The notes under the pieces: generated by a model
Database searches by the model: none
What the model was told of the DNA's origin: nothing
The model's input: only the letters and a program-made list of their open reading frames with translations
Part shown: one piece after another, positions 51,908-60,672 of the stretch
Layout: every line of letters begins with the position of its first letter
How positions within the stretch are numbered: the first letter of the stretch is position 1
Source of the DNA: FEN-1297 sp964498065
GTDB lineage: Bacteria; Bacteroidota; Ignavibacteria; Ignavibacteriales; Ignavibacteriaceae
Direction of reading: 5' to 3'
NCBI GenBank assembly: GCA_964498065.1
Contig: CAZCFZ010000017.1
Coordinates: 5,394 to 69,393, forward strand
DNA length: 64,000 bases
Position numbers and translations under genes: made by a program

Positions 51908-53752
51908 GTGAAAAAGTTAAGAGAAGATATAAGAAATATAGCTATTATTGCACACGTAGATCATGGAAAGACAACTTTAGTTGACCATATGTTGAAACAA
52001 ACCGGTGCCTGGAGATCTAATCAGCATGTGGATAAAAGGGTAATGGATTCGAATGCTTTAGAAAAGGAACGCGGGATTACAATATTAGCAAAAAATTTAA
52101 GCGTAAAATACAAAAATGTAAAAATTAACATAATCGATACCCCCGGTCATGCAGATTTTGGAGGCGAGGTTGAACGAACTTTAAAAATGGTTGACGGGGT
52201 TCTGCTGCTTGTTGATGCGGCCGAAGGGCCTCTGCCACAGACTAAATTCGTATTAAAAAAATCTTTGGATCTCGGTTTGAAGCCGATTGTTGTAATAAAT
52301 AAAATCGATAGAAAAGATGCCCGTCCGAATGATGTGCTTAATGAAGTATTTGATCTCTTTATATCTTTAGGAGCTACGGAAGATCAGCTTGACTTTACTT
52401 TTGTTTATGCTATTGCAAAAGAAGGGATTGCTAAAATAAATTTAGAGGATGAAAACATTTCACTTGAACCTCTTTTCGAAGTAATAATTAATAAAGTTCC
52501 GGCGCCGTTATGTGATCTTGAAGAACCGTTCCAAATGCTAATTTCGGCAATTGATTACAACGACTACTTAGGCAGAATAGGAATAGGGAAAATCAGCAGC
52601 GGATCTGTAAAACTAGGAGATAATATTGTCTTGATAACAAAAGACAATCGAAATGTTAATGCTAAAATTTCTAAATTGTATTCGTTCGAGAATATAAAAA
52701 GAGTTGAGACTGATGAAGTTCTAGCCGGAGACATTGGTGCAATTGCCGGTTTGGAAGATGTTGATATCGGCGATACGATTGCCAGTCCGTTAAAGCCCGA
52801 AGCATTGCCTTTTGTTGCAATTGATGAGCCTACAATTACAATGAACTTCATGGTTAATAATTCTCCTTTTGCAGGTACGGAAGGCAAGTATGTAACAACT
52901 CGAAATTTAAGCGAGAGGTTGTCTAAAGAATTAAAATCTAATGTAAGCTTAAGAGTTGAAATGACAGATTCTCCCGATTCGTTTAAAGTAAGCGGAAGAG
53001 GTGAATTACATCTGGCAATTCTTATAGAAAATATGAGGCGTGAAGGATATGAAATGCAGTTAAGCAAGCCTCAGGTAATTATGAAAAAAATTGCTGATGT
53101 CTTATCCGAGCCGACGGAACATGTTATAATTGATGTACCCGAAGAATTTGTAGGAACGGTAATTGAAAAACTCGGGAAAAGAAAAGCCGAAATGAAAAAT
53201 ATGCTTACATTTAATGAAAATACCAGGCTTGAGTTTATTATTCCGTCCAGAGGTTTGATCGGTTACCGTGCTGAGTTTATGACCGATACAAAAGGTACGG
53301 GAATTCTACACCATAATTTTGAAGGATATGAACCGTACAAAGGTGAAATTACACACAGGCAAAGAGGAGCTCTCGTGGCAATGGAAACAGGTTTAGCGTC
53401 GGCATATGCTATGTTTAAGCTTCAAGAACGTTCGGTCTTTTTCATCGAGCCGGGAACTAAAGTATATCAAGGAATGGTTGTCGGCGAAAATTCCAGAAAT
53501 AACGATATGAATGTTAATGTAACAAAAACCAAACAATTAACTAATATGCGCGCATCAGGTGCCGATGAAGCAATTAGACTTGAACCGCCGATAATATTGA
53601 CGCTTGAGCAGGCAATTGAGTGGATTACCGAAGACGAGTATGTAGAAGTAACTCCTGAGAATATTAGAATAAGGAAAAAATATCTTACCGATATGGATAA
53701 AAAGAATGCCAGATTAAAAGCCAAACAAAAAGAAACGGCTGCAATAGTGTAA
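51908..53752 (+). CDS. typA: Ribosome-associated GTPase TypA/BipA
   Basis: A 614-aa translational GTPase. G motifs: IIAHVDHGKTTL (G1), RGITI (G2), DTPGHADFGGE (G3), NKIDR (G4). Domain II, the EF-G-like domains III and V, and the BipA-specific C-terminal domain (AYAMFKLQERSVFFIEPG onward) are present. Start is GTG at 51908 with AAAGGAAA upstream. It supports 50S assembly and stress growth. pepD follows 44 bp downstream. Confidence 0.96.
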   Translation: MKKLREDIRNIAIIAHVDHGKTTLVDHMLKQTGAWRSNQHVDKRVMDSNALEKERGITILAKNLSVKYKNVKINIIDTPGHADFGGEVERTLKMVDGVLLLVDAAEGPLPQTKFVLKKSLDLGLKPIVVINKIDRKDARPNDVLNEVFDLFISLGATEDQLDFTFVYAIAKEGIAKINLEDENISLEPLFEVIINKVPAPLCDLEEPFQMLISAIDYNDYLGRIGIGKISSGSVKLGDNIVLITKDNRNVNAKISKLYSFENIKRVETDEVLAGDIGAIAGLEDVDIGDTIASPLKPEALPFVAIDEPTITMNFMVNNSPFAGTEGKYVTTRNLSERLSKELKSNVSLRVEMTDSPDSFKVSGRGELHLAILIENMRREGYEMQLSKPQVIMKKIADVLSEPTEHVIIDVPEEFVGTVIEKLGKRKAEMKNMLTFNENTRLEFIIPSRGLIGYRAEFMTDTKGTGILHHNFEGYEPYKGEITHRQRGALVAMETGLASAYAMFKLQERSVFFIEPGTKVYQGMVVGENSRNNDMNVNVTKTKQLTNMRASGADEAIRLEPPIILTLEQAIEWITEDEYVEVTPENIRIRKKYLTDMDKKNARLKAKQKETAAIV

Positions 53753-53796
53753 CCACAAGTTACAAAAATTAACCGGATTTATTTAAGGAGGTAAAA

Positions 53797-55269
53797 ATGT
53801 CTCAAAGTGTTGTTAATGGATTAAAACCTGAAACTCTATGGTTAAGATTTTATGAAATCACGCAAGTTCCGCGTCCTTCTAAAAAGGAAAGTAAAATAGT
53901 CAATCATATGAAAAAACTTTTTAGTGATTTGGGTGTTAATTTTAAGGAGGATAAGGTGGGGAATTTAGTTGTGTCTATAAAAGCAACACCCGGTTATGAA
54001 AAAGCCCCAACTGTTATTCTTCAAGGGCATGTTGACATGGTTTGTGAAAAAAACAAAACTACAATTCACGATTTTGATAATGATCCTATAAAATTAAAAA
54101 GAGATGACGGATGGATTAAGGCTGACGGTACGACTCTTGGAAGCGATAACGGTATCGGAGTAGCAGCTGCCCTTGCAATAATTACAGATAAGGATTGCGT
54201 TCACGGTCCTTTGGAAATTCTTTTAACAATTGACGAAGAAACGGGACTGACCGGCGCAAATAATATAGCTCCGGGATTCATATCCGGAAAAATATTACTG
54301 AATTTGGATTCGGAGGAAGACGGTGCATTTTATGTCGGCTGTTCCGGCGGGCTTGATACTGTAGCACATTTTAATCTTGAATTGGAAGATGCGCCATCCG
54401 GTTTGGAAGAATATGAATTATTAGTTACAGGGTTAAAAGGAGGCCATTCAGGCCTGGAAATTAGTCAAGGAAAAGCAAATGCAATAAAAATTTTAGCAAG
54501 AACTTTAAAAGAGTTGGGGAAAATTAAATATTATATCTCATCCTTAAACGGAGGAAGCAAAAGAAATGCAATACCCAGAGAAGCTGAGGCTAATATTTAT
54601 TTGAATAAATCGGATATTTCAAAGGTGGAAGGTATTTTAAGTGAATTTAAAAAGGAACTACAAAATGAATATAAAGTTTCAGACAGCGGATTGAATTTTG
54701 AATTCGGGAAATCCGGTATAAACAATAAAAAAGTATTTTCAAATTCATTTAAGGAAAAAATTCTTAATACTCTTCTAGCCTTATCACATGGTGTTATTTC
54801 AATGAGTCAGGATATTCCGGATTTGGTAGAGACATCGACAAATGTTGCAACTATTTCCACATTGAAAGATGAATTAGTTATCGGTACCAGTCAAAGAAGT
54901 TCAGTTGAAAGCGCAAAGAAATACGTGGCTCAAAATATAGCGTCTGTATTTCAATTGGCCGGAGCTAAAATTGAGAGCGGAGACGGATACCCCGGATGGA
55001 AACCGAATTTGGATTCCGACATTTTAAAAGTTTCTAAAAATGTTTATAAAGATCTTTTCGGTAACGAACCCGAAATAAAGGCTATTCATGCCGGATTAGA
55101 GTGCGGAATTCTCGGAGATAAAAATCCCGGGTTGGATATGATCTCTTTCGGACCGACTATTCAAGGTGCGCATTCTCCCGATGAACGTGTAAATATTGAA
55201 ACTGTGGGTAAATTTTATATGCTGCTTAAGGCGATATTAAAAAAAGTTGCAACCCAGTCCCCCAATTAA
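53797..55269 (+). CDS. pepD: Aminoacyl-histidine dipeptidase (M20)
   Basis: A 490-aa cytosolic di-zinc dipeptidase, M20 family. Metal motifs: LQGHVDMVCEKN (His, Asp), TTLGSDNGIGVAAALAI (Asp) and TIDEETGLTGANN (Glu-Glu pair), with a lid/dimerisation domain about 205-395 and a late His in QGAHSPDERV. The ATG is preceded by AAGGAGG, a near-consensus ribosome-binding site. It cleaves carnosine-like Xaa-His dipeptides by family knowledge. Confidence 0.95.
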   Translation: MSQSVVNGLKPETLWLRFYEITQVPRPSKKESKIVNHMKKLFSDLGVNFKEDKVGNLVVSIKATPGYEKAPTVILQGHVDMVCEKNKTTIHDFDNDPIKLKRDDGWIKADGTTLGSDNGIGVAAALAIITDKDCVHGPLEILLTIDEETGLTGANNIAPGFISGKILLNLDSEEDGAFYVGCSGGLDTVAHFNLELEDAPSGLEEYELLVTGLKGGHSGLEISQGKANAIKILARTLKELGKIKYYISSLNGGSKRNAIPREAEANIYLNKSDISKVEGILSEFKKELQNEYKVSDSGLNFEFGKSGINNKKVFSNSFKEKILNTLLALSHGVISMSQDIPDLVETSTNVATISTLKDELVIGTSQRSSVESAKKYVAQNIASVFQLAGAKIESGDGYPGWKPNLDSDILKVSKNVYKDLFGNEPEIKAIHAGLECGILGDKNPGLDMISFGPTIQGAHSPDERVNIETVGKFYMLLKAILKKVATQSPN

Positions 55270-55280
55270 TTATATAATTT

Positions 55281-55313
55281 AAACTTCCCTTTAAAATTTT
55301 TGAAGGGAAGTTT
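55281..55313 (+). terminator. Terminator hairpin after pepD, overlapping the SET gene end
   Basis: A perfect 11-bp inverted repeat AAACTTCCCTT/AAGGGAAGTTT (55281-55291 with 55303-55313) around an A/T-rich loop, then a T-rich tract with a C and a G. It overlaps the last codons and stop of the convergent SET-domain gene and can act in both directions. Confidence 0.7.
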
Positions 55314-55719
55314 CTGTTTCCATTTGTTTGCACAAGGTGCAATTACAATTTTCATAAATTTCATCATAACCGTAATCAATTGTTAATTCTTCCCCCGCCT
55401 CAATATCCCTGTATGCTGTAAGCGATAAGCTTTCGTTGTCTCTTTCAATTACATCACAGTTAAAATCACACTTATGATTTATATATTTTATTTTCTCCAT
55501 ATCCGAAGTATCGATATAATTATCCCCGTTCCAAAAAATATAAACGTTATCTTCTTCTTCCTCGCGTCTAACACATTCATCATCGGATATTACCTCTCCT
55601 GAAATAATCATAATTAAGCTGCCTTTAGGTATATCTATAGTTGTGAAAAGTCCAAGACCGTGTATTTTGGAATTATTGACTGTTACATAGTCATAGTAGT
55701 AATTAGAATCATTATTCAC
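55291..55719 (-). CDS. SET-domain protein (putative lysine methyltransferase)
   Basis: A 142-aa protein that is almost entirely a SET domain. Visible: the N-SET motif HGLGLFTTIDIPKGSLI with following SGEVIS, the SAM-pocket YINHKCDFNCDV (NHxCxxNC), and ELTIDYGYDEI with the catalytic Tyr region, then a Cys-rich tail NCNCTLC like a post-SET zinc motif. SET enzymes methylate protein lysines with SAM. They are common in eukaryotes and patchily present in bacteria; the target here is unknown. It is monocistronic. Confidence 0.88.
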   Translation of the reverse strand: MNNDSNYYYDYVTVNNSKIHGLGLFTTIDIPKGSLIMIISGEVISDDECVRREEEEDNVYIFWNGDNYIDTSDMEKIKYINHKCDFNCDVIERDNESLSLTAYRDIEAGEELTIDYGYDEIYENCNCTLCKQMETETSLQKF

Positions 55720-55919
55720 TCTTAATCCTTATTTTTACATTCATAATATTTATTTCATGGTTTAATGTTATATAATGCTAAGGGTGAAGTTAAATAAAAT
55801 AATTGACAGTAAAAACACAACCGGGTAATTTTAATGATATAATAATTAAAGTAAGGAAGATCTCATAAGTTAAAATTTACTAATCGAAATTGTGACATGT
55901 GCTTTTAACTCAAATAAAT

Positions 55920-55937
55920 TTTTGCTTATTAGCAAAA
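55920..55937. promoter_or_regulatory. Short perfect inverted repeat upstream of the bla-like gene
   Basis: TTTTGCT-TATT-AGCAAAA, 7-bp arms with a 4-nt spacer, 60-77 bp upstream of the beta-lactamase-like ATG. Position fits an operator, but AT-rich palindromes arise easily by chance here. Confidence 0.25.
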
Positions 55938-55996
55938 TCTTAGCTGGATTGAAAAATATTTTTTAAATCTTGTAGGTTTTTATAGGAAGTCTATCC

Positions 55997-56836
55997 ATGG
56001 CTCAGCAATCTATTGTAAAATTAAGGAAAGATATTTTTAATGAATTCGGCAAAGTTGATGGAAATTTTGCCTTAGTATTTTTAGAGCTTAAACATGGTGG
56101 AACTAGTATCTTTTTTAATGAAAAGGAAAATTTTCATGCCGCCAGCACAATGAAGACTTCTGTAATGATTGAAGTATTTAAGCAGGCAGAGCAGGGGAAG
56201 TTCAGTCTTGATGATTCATTAGCCGTAATAAATCAGTTTAAGAGTATAGTCGATTCTTCAACATTCTCATTAAACTTATCGGATGATTCGGGAGAAGAAT
56301 TATATAAATTTATCGGGCAGAAAAAAAGTATACGCGGATTAGTTTATGAAATGATAACCTTCAGCAGCAATCTGGCGGCAAACCTATTAATGGATTTAGT
56401 AGGTGCAAAAAATGTGATGGCCACAATGAATGATATCGGAGCTAAAGATATTCGAGTTTTGAGGGGAGTTGAAGATTTAAAAGCATTTGAAGAAGGATTG
56501 AATAATACGACTACAGCGTATGATTTGATGATAATATTTAAAAGAATTGCGGAAGGAAATATTGTCTCAAAGGAAGCCTGCAGCGAAATGATTAAGATAT
56601 TGTGCGATCAAAAATTAAATACAAAAATTCCAGCTAAATTACCTATAGGCATAAAGATTGCTCACAAAACCGGTTCCCTTTCCGGCGTAGAACATGATTC
56701 AGGAATTATTTATTTGCCAAATGGAAAAACTTATATCCTGGTTATGCTTACAAAAAATTTAACTGATATGCAAAAAGGAATCGAAGTTGAGGCAAATGTT
56801 TCAAAGCTTATATTTGATTATATGATTCAAGTTTAA
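55997..56836 (+). CDS. Class A beta-lactamase-like serine hydrolase, no signal peptide
   Basis: A 279-aa protein with the complete class A motif set: S50-T-M-K53 (SxxK), S123-S-N125 (SDN equivalent), E165-E-G-L-N169 (the omega-loop ExxLN with the deacylating Glu) and K224-T-G226. This makes a hydrolase rather than a pure PBP likely. The N terminus MAQQSIVKLRKDIFNEFG is amphipathic helix 1 of the fold, without a signal peptide; an in-frame TAG at 55973 rules out a longer N terminus with a normal start. It may act in the cytosol or hydrolyse a non-antibiotic ester or amide. A perfect terminator follows. Confidence 0.87.
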   Translation: MAQQSIVKLRKDIFNEFGKVDGNFALVFLELKHGGTSIFFNEKENFHAASTMKTSVMIEVFKQAEQGKFSLDDSLAVINQFKSIVDSSTFSLNLSDDSGEELYKFIGQKKSIRGLVYEMITFSSNLAANLLMDLVGAKNVMATMNDIGAKDIRVLRGVEDLKAFEEGLNNTTTAYDLMIIFKRIAEGNIVSKEACSEMIKILCDQKLNTKIPAKLPIGIKIAHKTGSLSGVEHDSGIIYLPNGKTYILVMLTKNLTDMQKGIEVEANVSKLIFDYMIQV

Positions 56837-56860
56837 AATTTGATTTAAAAATAAATATAA

Positions 56861-56890
56861 AAAAGCCTTTAGATTTCTCTAAAGGCTTTT
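56861..56890. terminator. Perfect bidirectional terminator
   Basis: 13-bp perfect stem AAAAGCCTTTAGA/TCTAAAGGCTTTT (56861-56873 with 56878-56890), TTTC loop, A-tract on the left and T-tract inside the right arm. It serves the beta-lactamase-like gene and the convergent TonB-dependent receptor gene. Confidence 0.9.
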
Positions 56891-56917
56891 GTGTTAATCC
56901 TGAAATAATATAAGATA

Positions 56918-59900
56918 TTATAAAGTAAATCTTATTCCTAACTGCATATACCATCTTGATAATAAATTATCAGCACTCCAGGGGGTATTGTTTGCAGGTT
57001 TTGAGAAGCTATAAACGTTTTTGCCATTAGAAGCATCAACTCCCTTAAGTGTAACAATTGTATAAGTCGGATTTACAAGTGTATAATAGTAACCCCATGA
57101 ATTATTTAATAAGTTAAGGATATTTAGAATATCCAAACTGATTTCAAATCTATGATCCATTGCTGGAATAGTTTGTACTATTCTTAGATCTAAAGTGTTG
57201 TTCCATGGTGCTGTAGCAGCATTTCTTACAAACATTTGACCACGATGTGAACTCAGGTAATTGTTGTTTGCAATGAAACTATCCAGTTCTTTATACATTT
57301 GAGCATTTGGAGTATAAAGACCACCAGAAACTGATCCAAGTTCAATATCAGCATCATTCTTAGGTATATAGAATAAATCATTTTGATTAAAACCGTCACC
57401 GTTAACATCACCATAGACAGTTAAAGAATATGGTCTGCCTGATTGCCCGTTATAAAAGAGTGCTATTGAAGTAGGTGCATCTTTGAAAAATTCATGAGTA
57501 TAAGCAACTGAAAGAGCAATTCTGCTGCGTACTTCATAATCAGAAGTTTCCAAGGGCGGATTATTTGGATTACCAGAAATTGGATTATATGCTAACTGGG
57601 AGTTTGCCTGTGATGATGAAACACTGTTCACATCTAATGCTCTTCCATATGTATAACTTGCATTTACGCTAAGACCTCTTGCAACATTTCTTTGAATCTG
57701 GGCTACAAGGTTATACTGATAACCAGAGGTCGTATTTTTTAAATATAGCGTATTATAAAAGTTACCATTACCATTGAATGTTCCGCCGAATATAGGTCTG
57801 TTAGCTTCAGACGCATTTACGCCAACTTGAGATTTTAAATTTAACAATTGGTAAGTCATATCATTTAATGTTTTACCATATAAGACTTCTAATGTTCCGA
57901 TAAAGTTATATGGTAATACACGGTCAACAGCTGCATCAAATCTTAAAAGTTGAGGCATTTTAAGATTTGGATCAACCATATCTATTTCTGATTTTAAATT
58001 CGTAGGTAAACCAAGCTGTGCTGCAGTCGGCTGATTATTAGGATTCACCCATGCAGGTTGAAATTGAGCAGTTGGAGAACCGGAAACTTCAGCATAATAA
58101 GTTCCGTTGTTACCGTAATTATTTGACATCCATACATAAGGTACTCGACCTGTGAAAACTCCAATTCCGCCTCTAATTTGAGTAATATGATCACCGTTTA
58201 CATCGTAGTTAATTCCTAATCGAGGTGAAAATAAAATATTTCCTTTTGGTTTATTTGATGTAGAATAACCCGGGAAATATTTACTTACTGAATCATTATT
58301 TGGAATTGCTGTCGGGAATGTAGGAACATCCATTCTAATTCCTAAGGTAATTTTCAAGTTTTGAATACCCGACCATTCGTCCTGTGCATAAAGGCCATAT
58401 TGGTTAGCATGAAATGAAGCAGCCTGCAAAGGATCACTTGTTCGTGAAGACACTCTTTGGTAATAAGAAATTGTACCTGCTTGTAAAGCCGAAAGACCGG
58501 CGAATGTGTAATATCCGTAGAATGAACGCATGAACAAGTTCTTGAATGCAAAGAATTCATTGTGAGTACCGAAAGTAAATAAGTGATTCCCGGTTGAATA
58601 AGTAAAGTTGTCTGTTAATTCAACAGTAGCCTGGTTCAGCATATTTGCAGATGAATATCTGTCGGGACCTGCATACATTCTAAAACTGCCCTCATCAACT
58701 TCGATAAGAGGATATGCATTTCCAAAGGGAACTCTATTATCTAAAATGGTAGTGTAGCCTAATGTTACTTCATTAGACATATTATTACCAATCTGACTGT
58801 GCAACTGCAAAACACCGTTGCTGGTTCTGTTTTGATATAGATAAAGATAGCTGTCAAAACTTAACGTATTATTCCCATCTCTTGTATGGCTATAGTCATT
58901 ATCGGACTTTGCATTTAGATAACTGTAGGTAAAGGTTAATTTGTTTTGTTCATCAATGTTCCAATCTAAACGAGCAAAGAATTTTGCATTTGGATTAGAA
59001 GCATTAAAACTCTGATCCGAACCGGGGTTAAATCCATACTGGTTAGTTAATATACTCTTCATTTGCGATGCTAAAGATGCCGCATTTGCCGGTCCTAAAG
59101 GAGTAAGAGATAAATTTTGCCAAGGGAAATTATACTGGACTAATTCACCGTTAACGAAGAAAAATAACTTATCTTTTACAATCGGCCCGCCTAATCTTAT
59201 ACCTTCCTGATAATTGCTGAAATTTGGTAATTTGGTTTTATCAACATCTGGGCTTACTCCTGCAAAGCTTTGGTTTCTGCCATATCCATAAACAGATCCT
59301 TCCCAGTTGTTGGTTCCACTTCTTGTAATTGCATTTATACCGCCTCCAGTAAATCCGCCGTATCTTACATCAAAAGGTGCAACTACAATCTGGAATTCCT
59401 GAATTTCATCAAGGCTTATTGCGTTTGCACCTTGACCTGTCCCAGGTGCACCGGAACCTAAACCAAATAAATCATTAAATTGAGTTCCGTTTAATTGTAT
59501 ATTGTTATATCTGCCTGATCTGCCGGCAGCGGAGTAGCCAACTCCACTAAAGAATGGCGACATTTTTGTTAGATCGGTAAGACTTCTGCTAACAGTAGGA
59601 ATCTCCTGGATTTCTCTAGCCGATACGTTCATGGCCGCACCGGTATGATCACTGCTTATTACAGAATTTCTAGTGCCAACAACAGTCACTTCAGATAGTT
59701 TAACTGCGGTTGTAGTCATTGTAAAATTCAAAGTTAAAGCTTGCCCTAATTGAAGATAAACATCTTCTTTTTTCTGGGTTTCATAACCTACATAGGATAC
59801 TGTTATTGTATATGGCCCGCCGACTCTTAATCCGATTAAATTATATCGGCCATCGTTTCTTGTTGTTGTCCCGTAAGGTGTTCCCGAAGGGACATGCACC

Positions 59901-60061
59901 GCCATTACTGTAGCGGAGGGTAATGGTTCCCCTTTATCATCTGTTACCCGGCCGTTTATTGATGCTGTTGTTACACCTTGTGCATACGTAGATGTTGTAC
60001 AAGTAATGTACAGCAAAGCCGCAATAACAAGGAAAAGAACTTTAGTAATAGATAATTTCAT
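56918..60061 (-). CDS. TonB-dependent receptor, Oar-like with CarboxypepD-regulatory domain
   Basis: A 1047-aa outer-membrane protein. A signal peptide (to about residue 28, TYAQG) is followed by a CarboxypepD_reg-like domain (about 30-118, ASINGRVTDDKGEPLPSATV region), a plug domain (about 130-250, with RSGRYNNIQLNG and RYGGFTGGGINAITRSGTN region), and a long beta-barrel ending in an aromatic strand (LGIRFTL). The layout is Oar/SusC-like, but no SusD partner gene is adjacent, so it is not a standard polysaccharide-utilisation pair. Energised by TonB, possibly the one at 29188. Ligand unknown. A candidate promoter lies about 96-126 bp upstream. Confidence 0.94.
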   Translation of the reverse strand: MKLSITKVLFLVIAALLYITCTTSTYAQGVTTASINGRVTDDKGEPLPSATVMAVHVPSGTPYGTTTRNDGRYNLIGLRVGGPYTITVSYVGYETQKKEDVYLQLGQALTLNFTMTTTAVKLSEVTVVGTRNSVISSDHTGAAMNVSAREIQEIPTVSRSLTDLTKMSPFFSGVGYSAAGRSGRYNNIQLNGTQFNDLFGLGSGAPGTGQGANAISLDEIQEFQIVVAPFDVRYGGFTGGGINAITRSGTNNWEGSVYGYGRNQSFAGVSPDVDKTKLPNFSNYQEGIRLGGPIVKDKLFFFVNGELVQYNFPWQNLSLTPLGPANAASLASQMKSILTNQYGFNPGSDQSFNASNPNAKFFARLDWNIDEQNKLTFTYSYLNAKSDNDYSHTRDGNNTLSFDSYLYLYQNRTSNGVLQLHSQIGNNMSNEVTLGYTTILDNRVPFGNAYPLIEVDEGSFRMYAGPDRYSSANMLNQATVELTDNFTYSTGNHLFTFGTHNEFFAFKNLFMRSFYGYYTFAGLSALQAGTISYYQRVSSRTSDPLQAASFHANQYGLYAQDEWSGIQNLKITLGIRMDVPTFPTAIPNNDSVSKYFPGYSTSNKPKGNILFSPRLGINYDVNGDHITQIRGGIGVFTGRVPYVWMSNNYGNNGTYYAEVSGSPTAQFQPAWVNPNNQPTAAQLGLPTNLKSEIDMVDPNLKMPQLLRFDAAVDRVLPYNFIGTLEVLYGKTLNDMTYQLLNLKSQVGVNASEANRPIFGGTFNGNGNFYNTLYLKNTTSGYQYNLVAQIQRNVARGLSVNASYTYGRALDVNSVSSSQANSQLAYNPISGNPNNPPLETSDYEVRSRIALSVAYTHEFFKDAPTSIALFYNGQSGRPYSLTVYGDVNGDGFNQNDLFYIPKNDADIELGSVSGGLYTPNAQMYKELDSFIANNNYLSSHRGQMFVRNAATAPWNNTLDLRIVQTIPAMDHRFEISLDILNILNLLNNSWGYYYTLVNPTYTIVTLKGVDASNGKNVYSFSKPANNTPWSADNLLSRWYMQLGIRFTL

Positions 60062-60672
60062 ACTTTCTCCTTGATTATTATTGATTTTGTTTATTTAGGT
60101 ACATACTGGTTTATTTGAAAAGAATCATTTAAACTATATTTATATAATTTAGGATTCAAATATCTGCTCTAAAAAAATGAATTCCAAGGAATGTAAAAAT
60201 ATTAATAATTTGGTAATACGAGGATTAAAAAATGCCACCAACATTAACCTTTTTCAGAATTAGAATTGTTTAAATTAACATTGAATTAAAATCGATAGTT
60301 AAAACACCCTGAAAAATCCCATCAATTTATTAAGAGACAAAATATTAAAATTTTATAATTGAGGCAATAAAAATTTAAATATAATATTACAATATTTAAT
60401 AATACTTGATTTTCAAACGAAAATTGATTAATAAAATGTTATAATTTTATTTGATATTTATTTAGTTATAAAATTTCTATCAATTTAAGTGTTATAACAT
60501 TTAAACCAATTTTTGATAATCAGGCATTATTTTATCCTCAATAAGATTCTAAAGCTGTAGTAAAAAGATCTAGCTTGAAAAGAAGTGGGAGTTATATATA
60601 TTCATCACAAAATATTATTTTAATAGTTAGTAATATTATATAAAGATTTTATTCCTAACTGAAAAAATACTT
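60062..60672. other. 611-bp divergent intergenic region
   Basis: AT-rich region between the receptor gene (minus) and a sensor kinase gene (plus). It holds one candidate minus-strand promoter (60157-60187). Otherwise no ORF, tRNA or strong hairpin is seen. Confidence 0.5.
60157..60187 (-). promoter_or_regulatory. Candidate FCB-type promoter for the TonB-dependent receptor
   Basis: On the minus strand TTG (60187-60185), 20 nt, then GATATTTG (60164-60157). It deviates from TANNTTTG only at the first base, with the same 20-nt spacing as the asnS and pyrG promoters. The leader would be about 90 nt. Confidence 0.45.

Noticed and set aside
52564..53067. Long minus-strand frame inside typA
   Set aside because: It is a shadow frame of a well-conserved GTPase with no start signal or recognisable domain.
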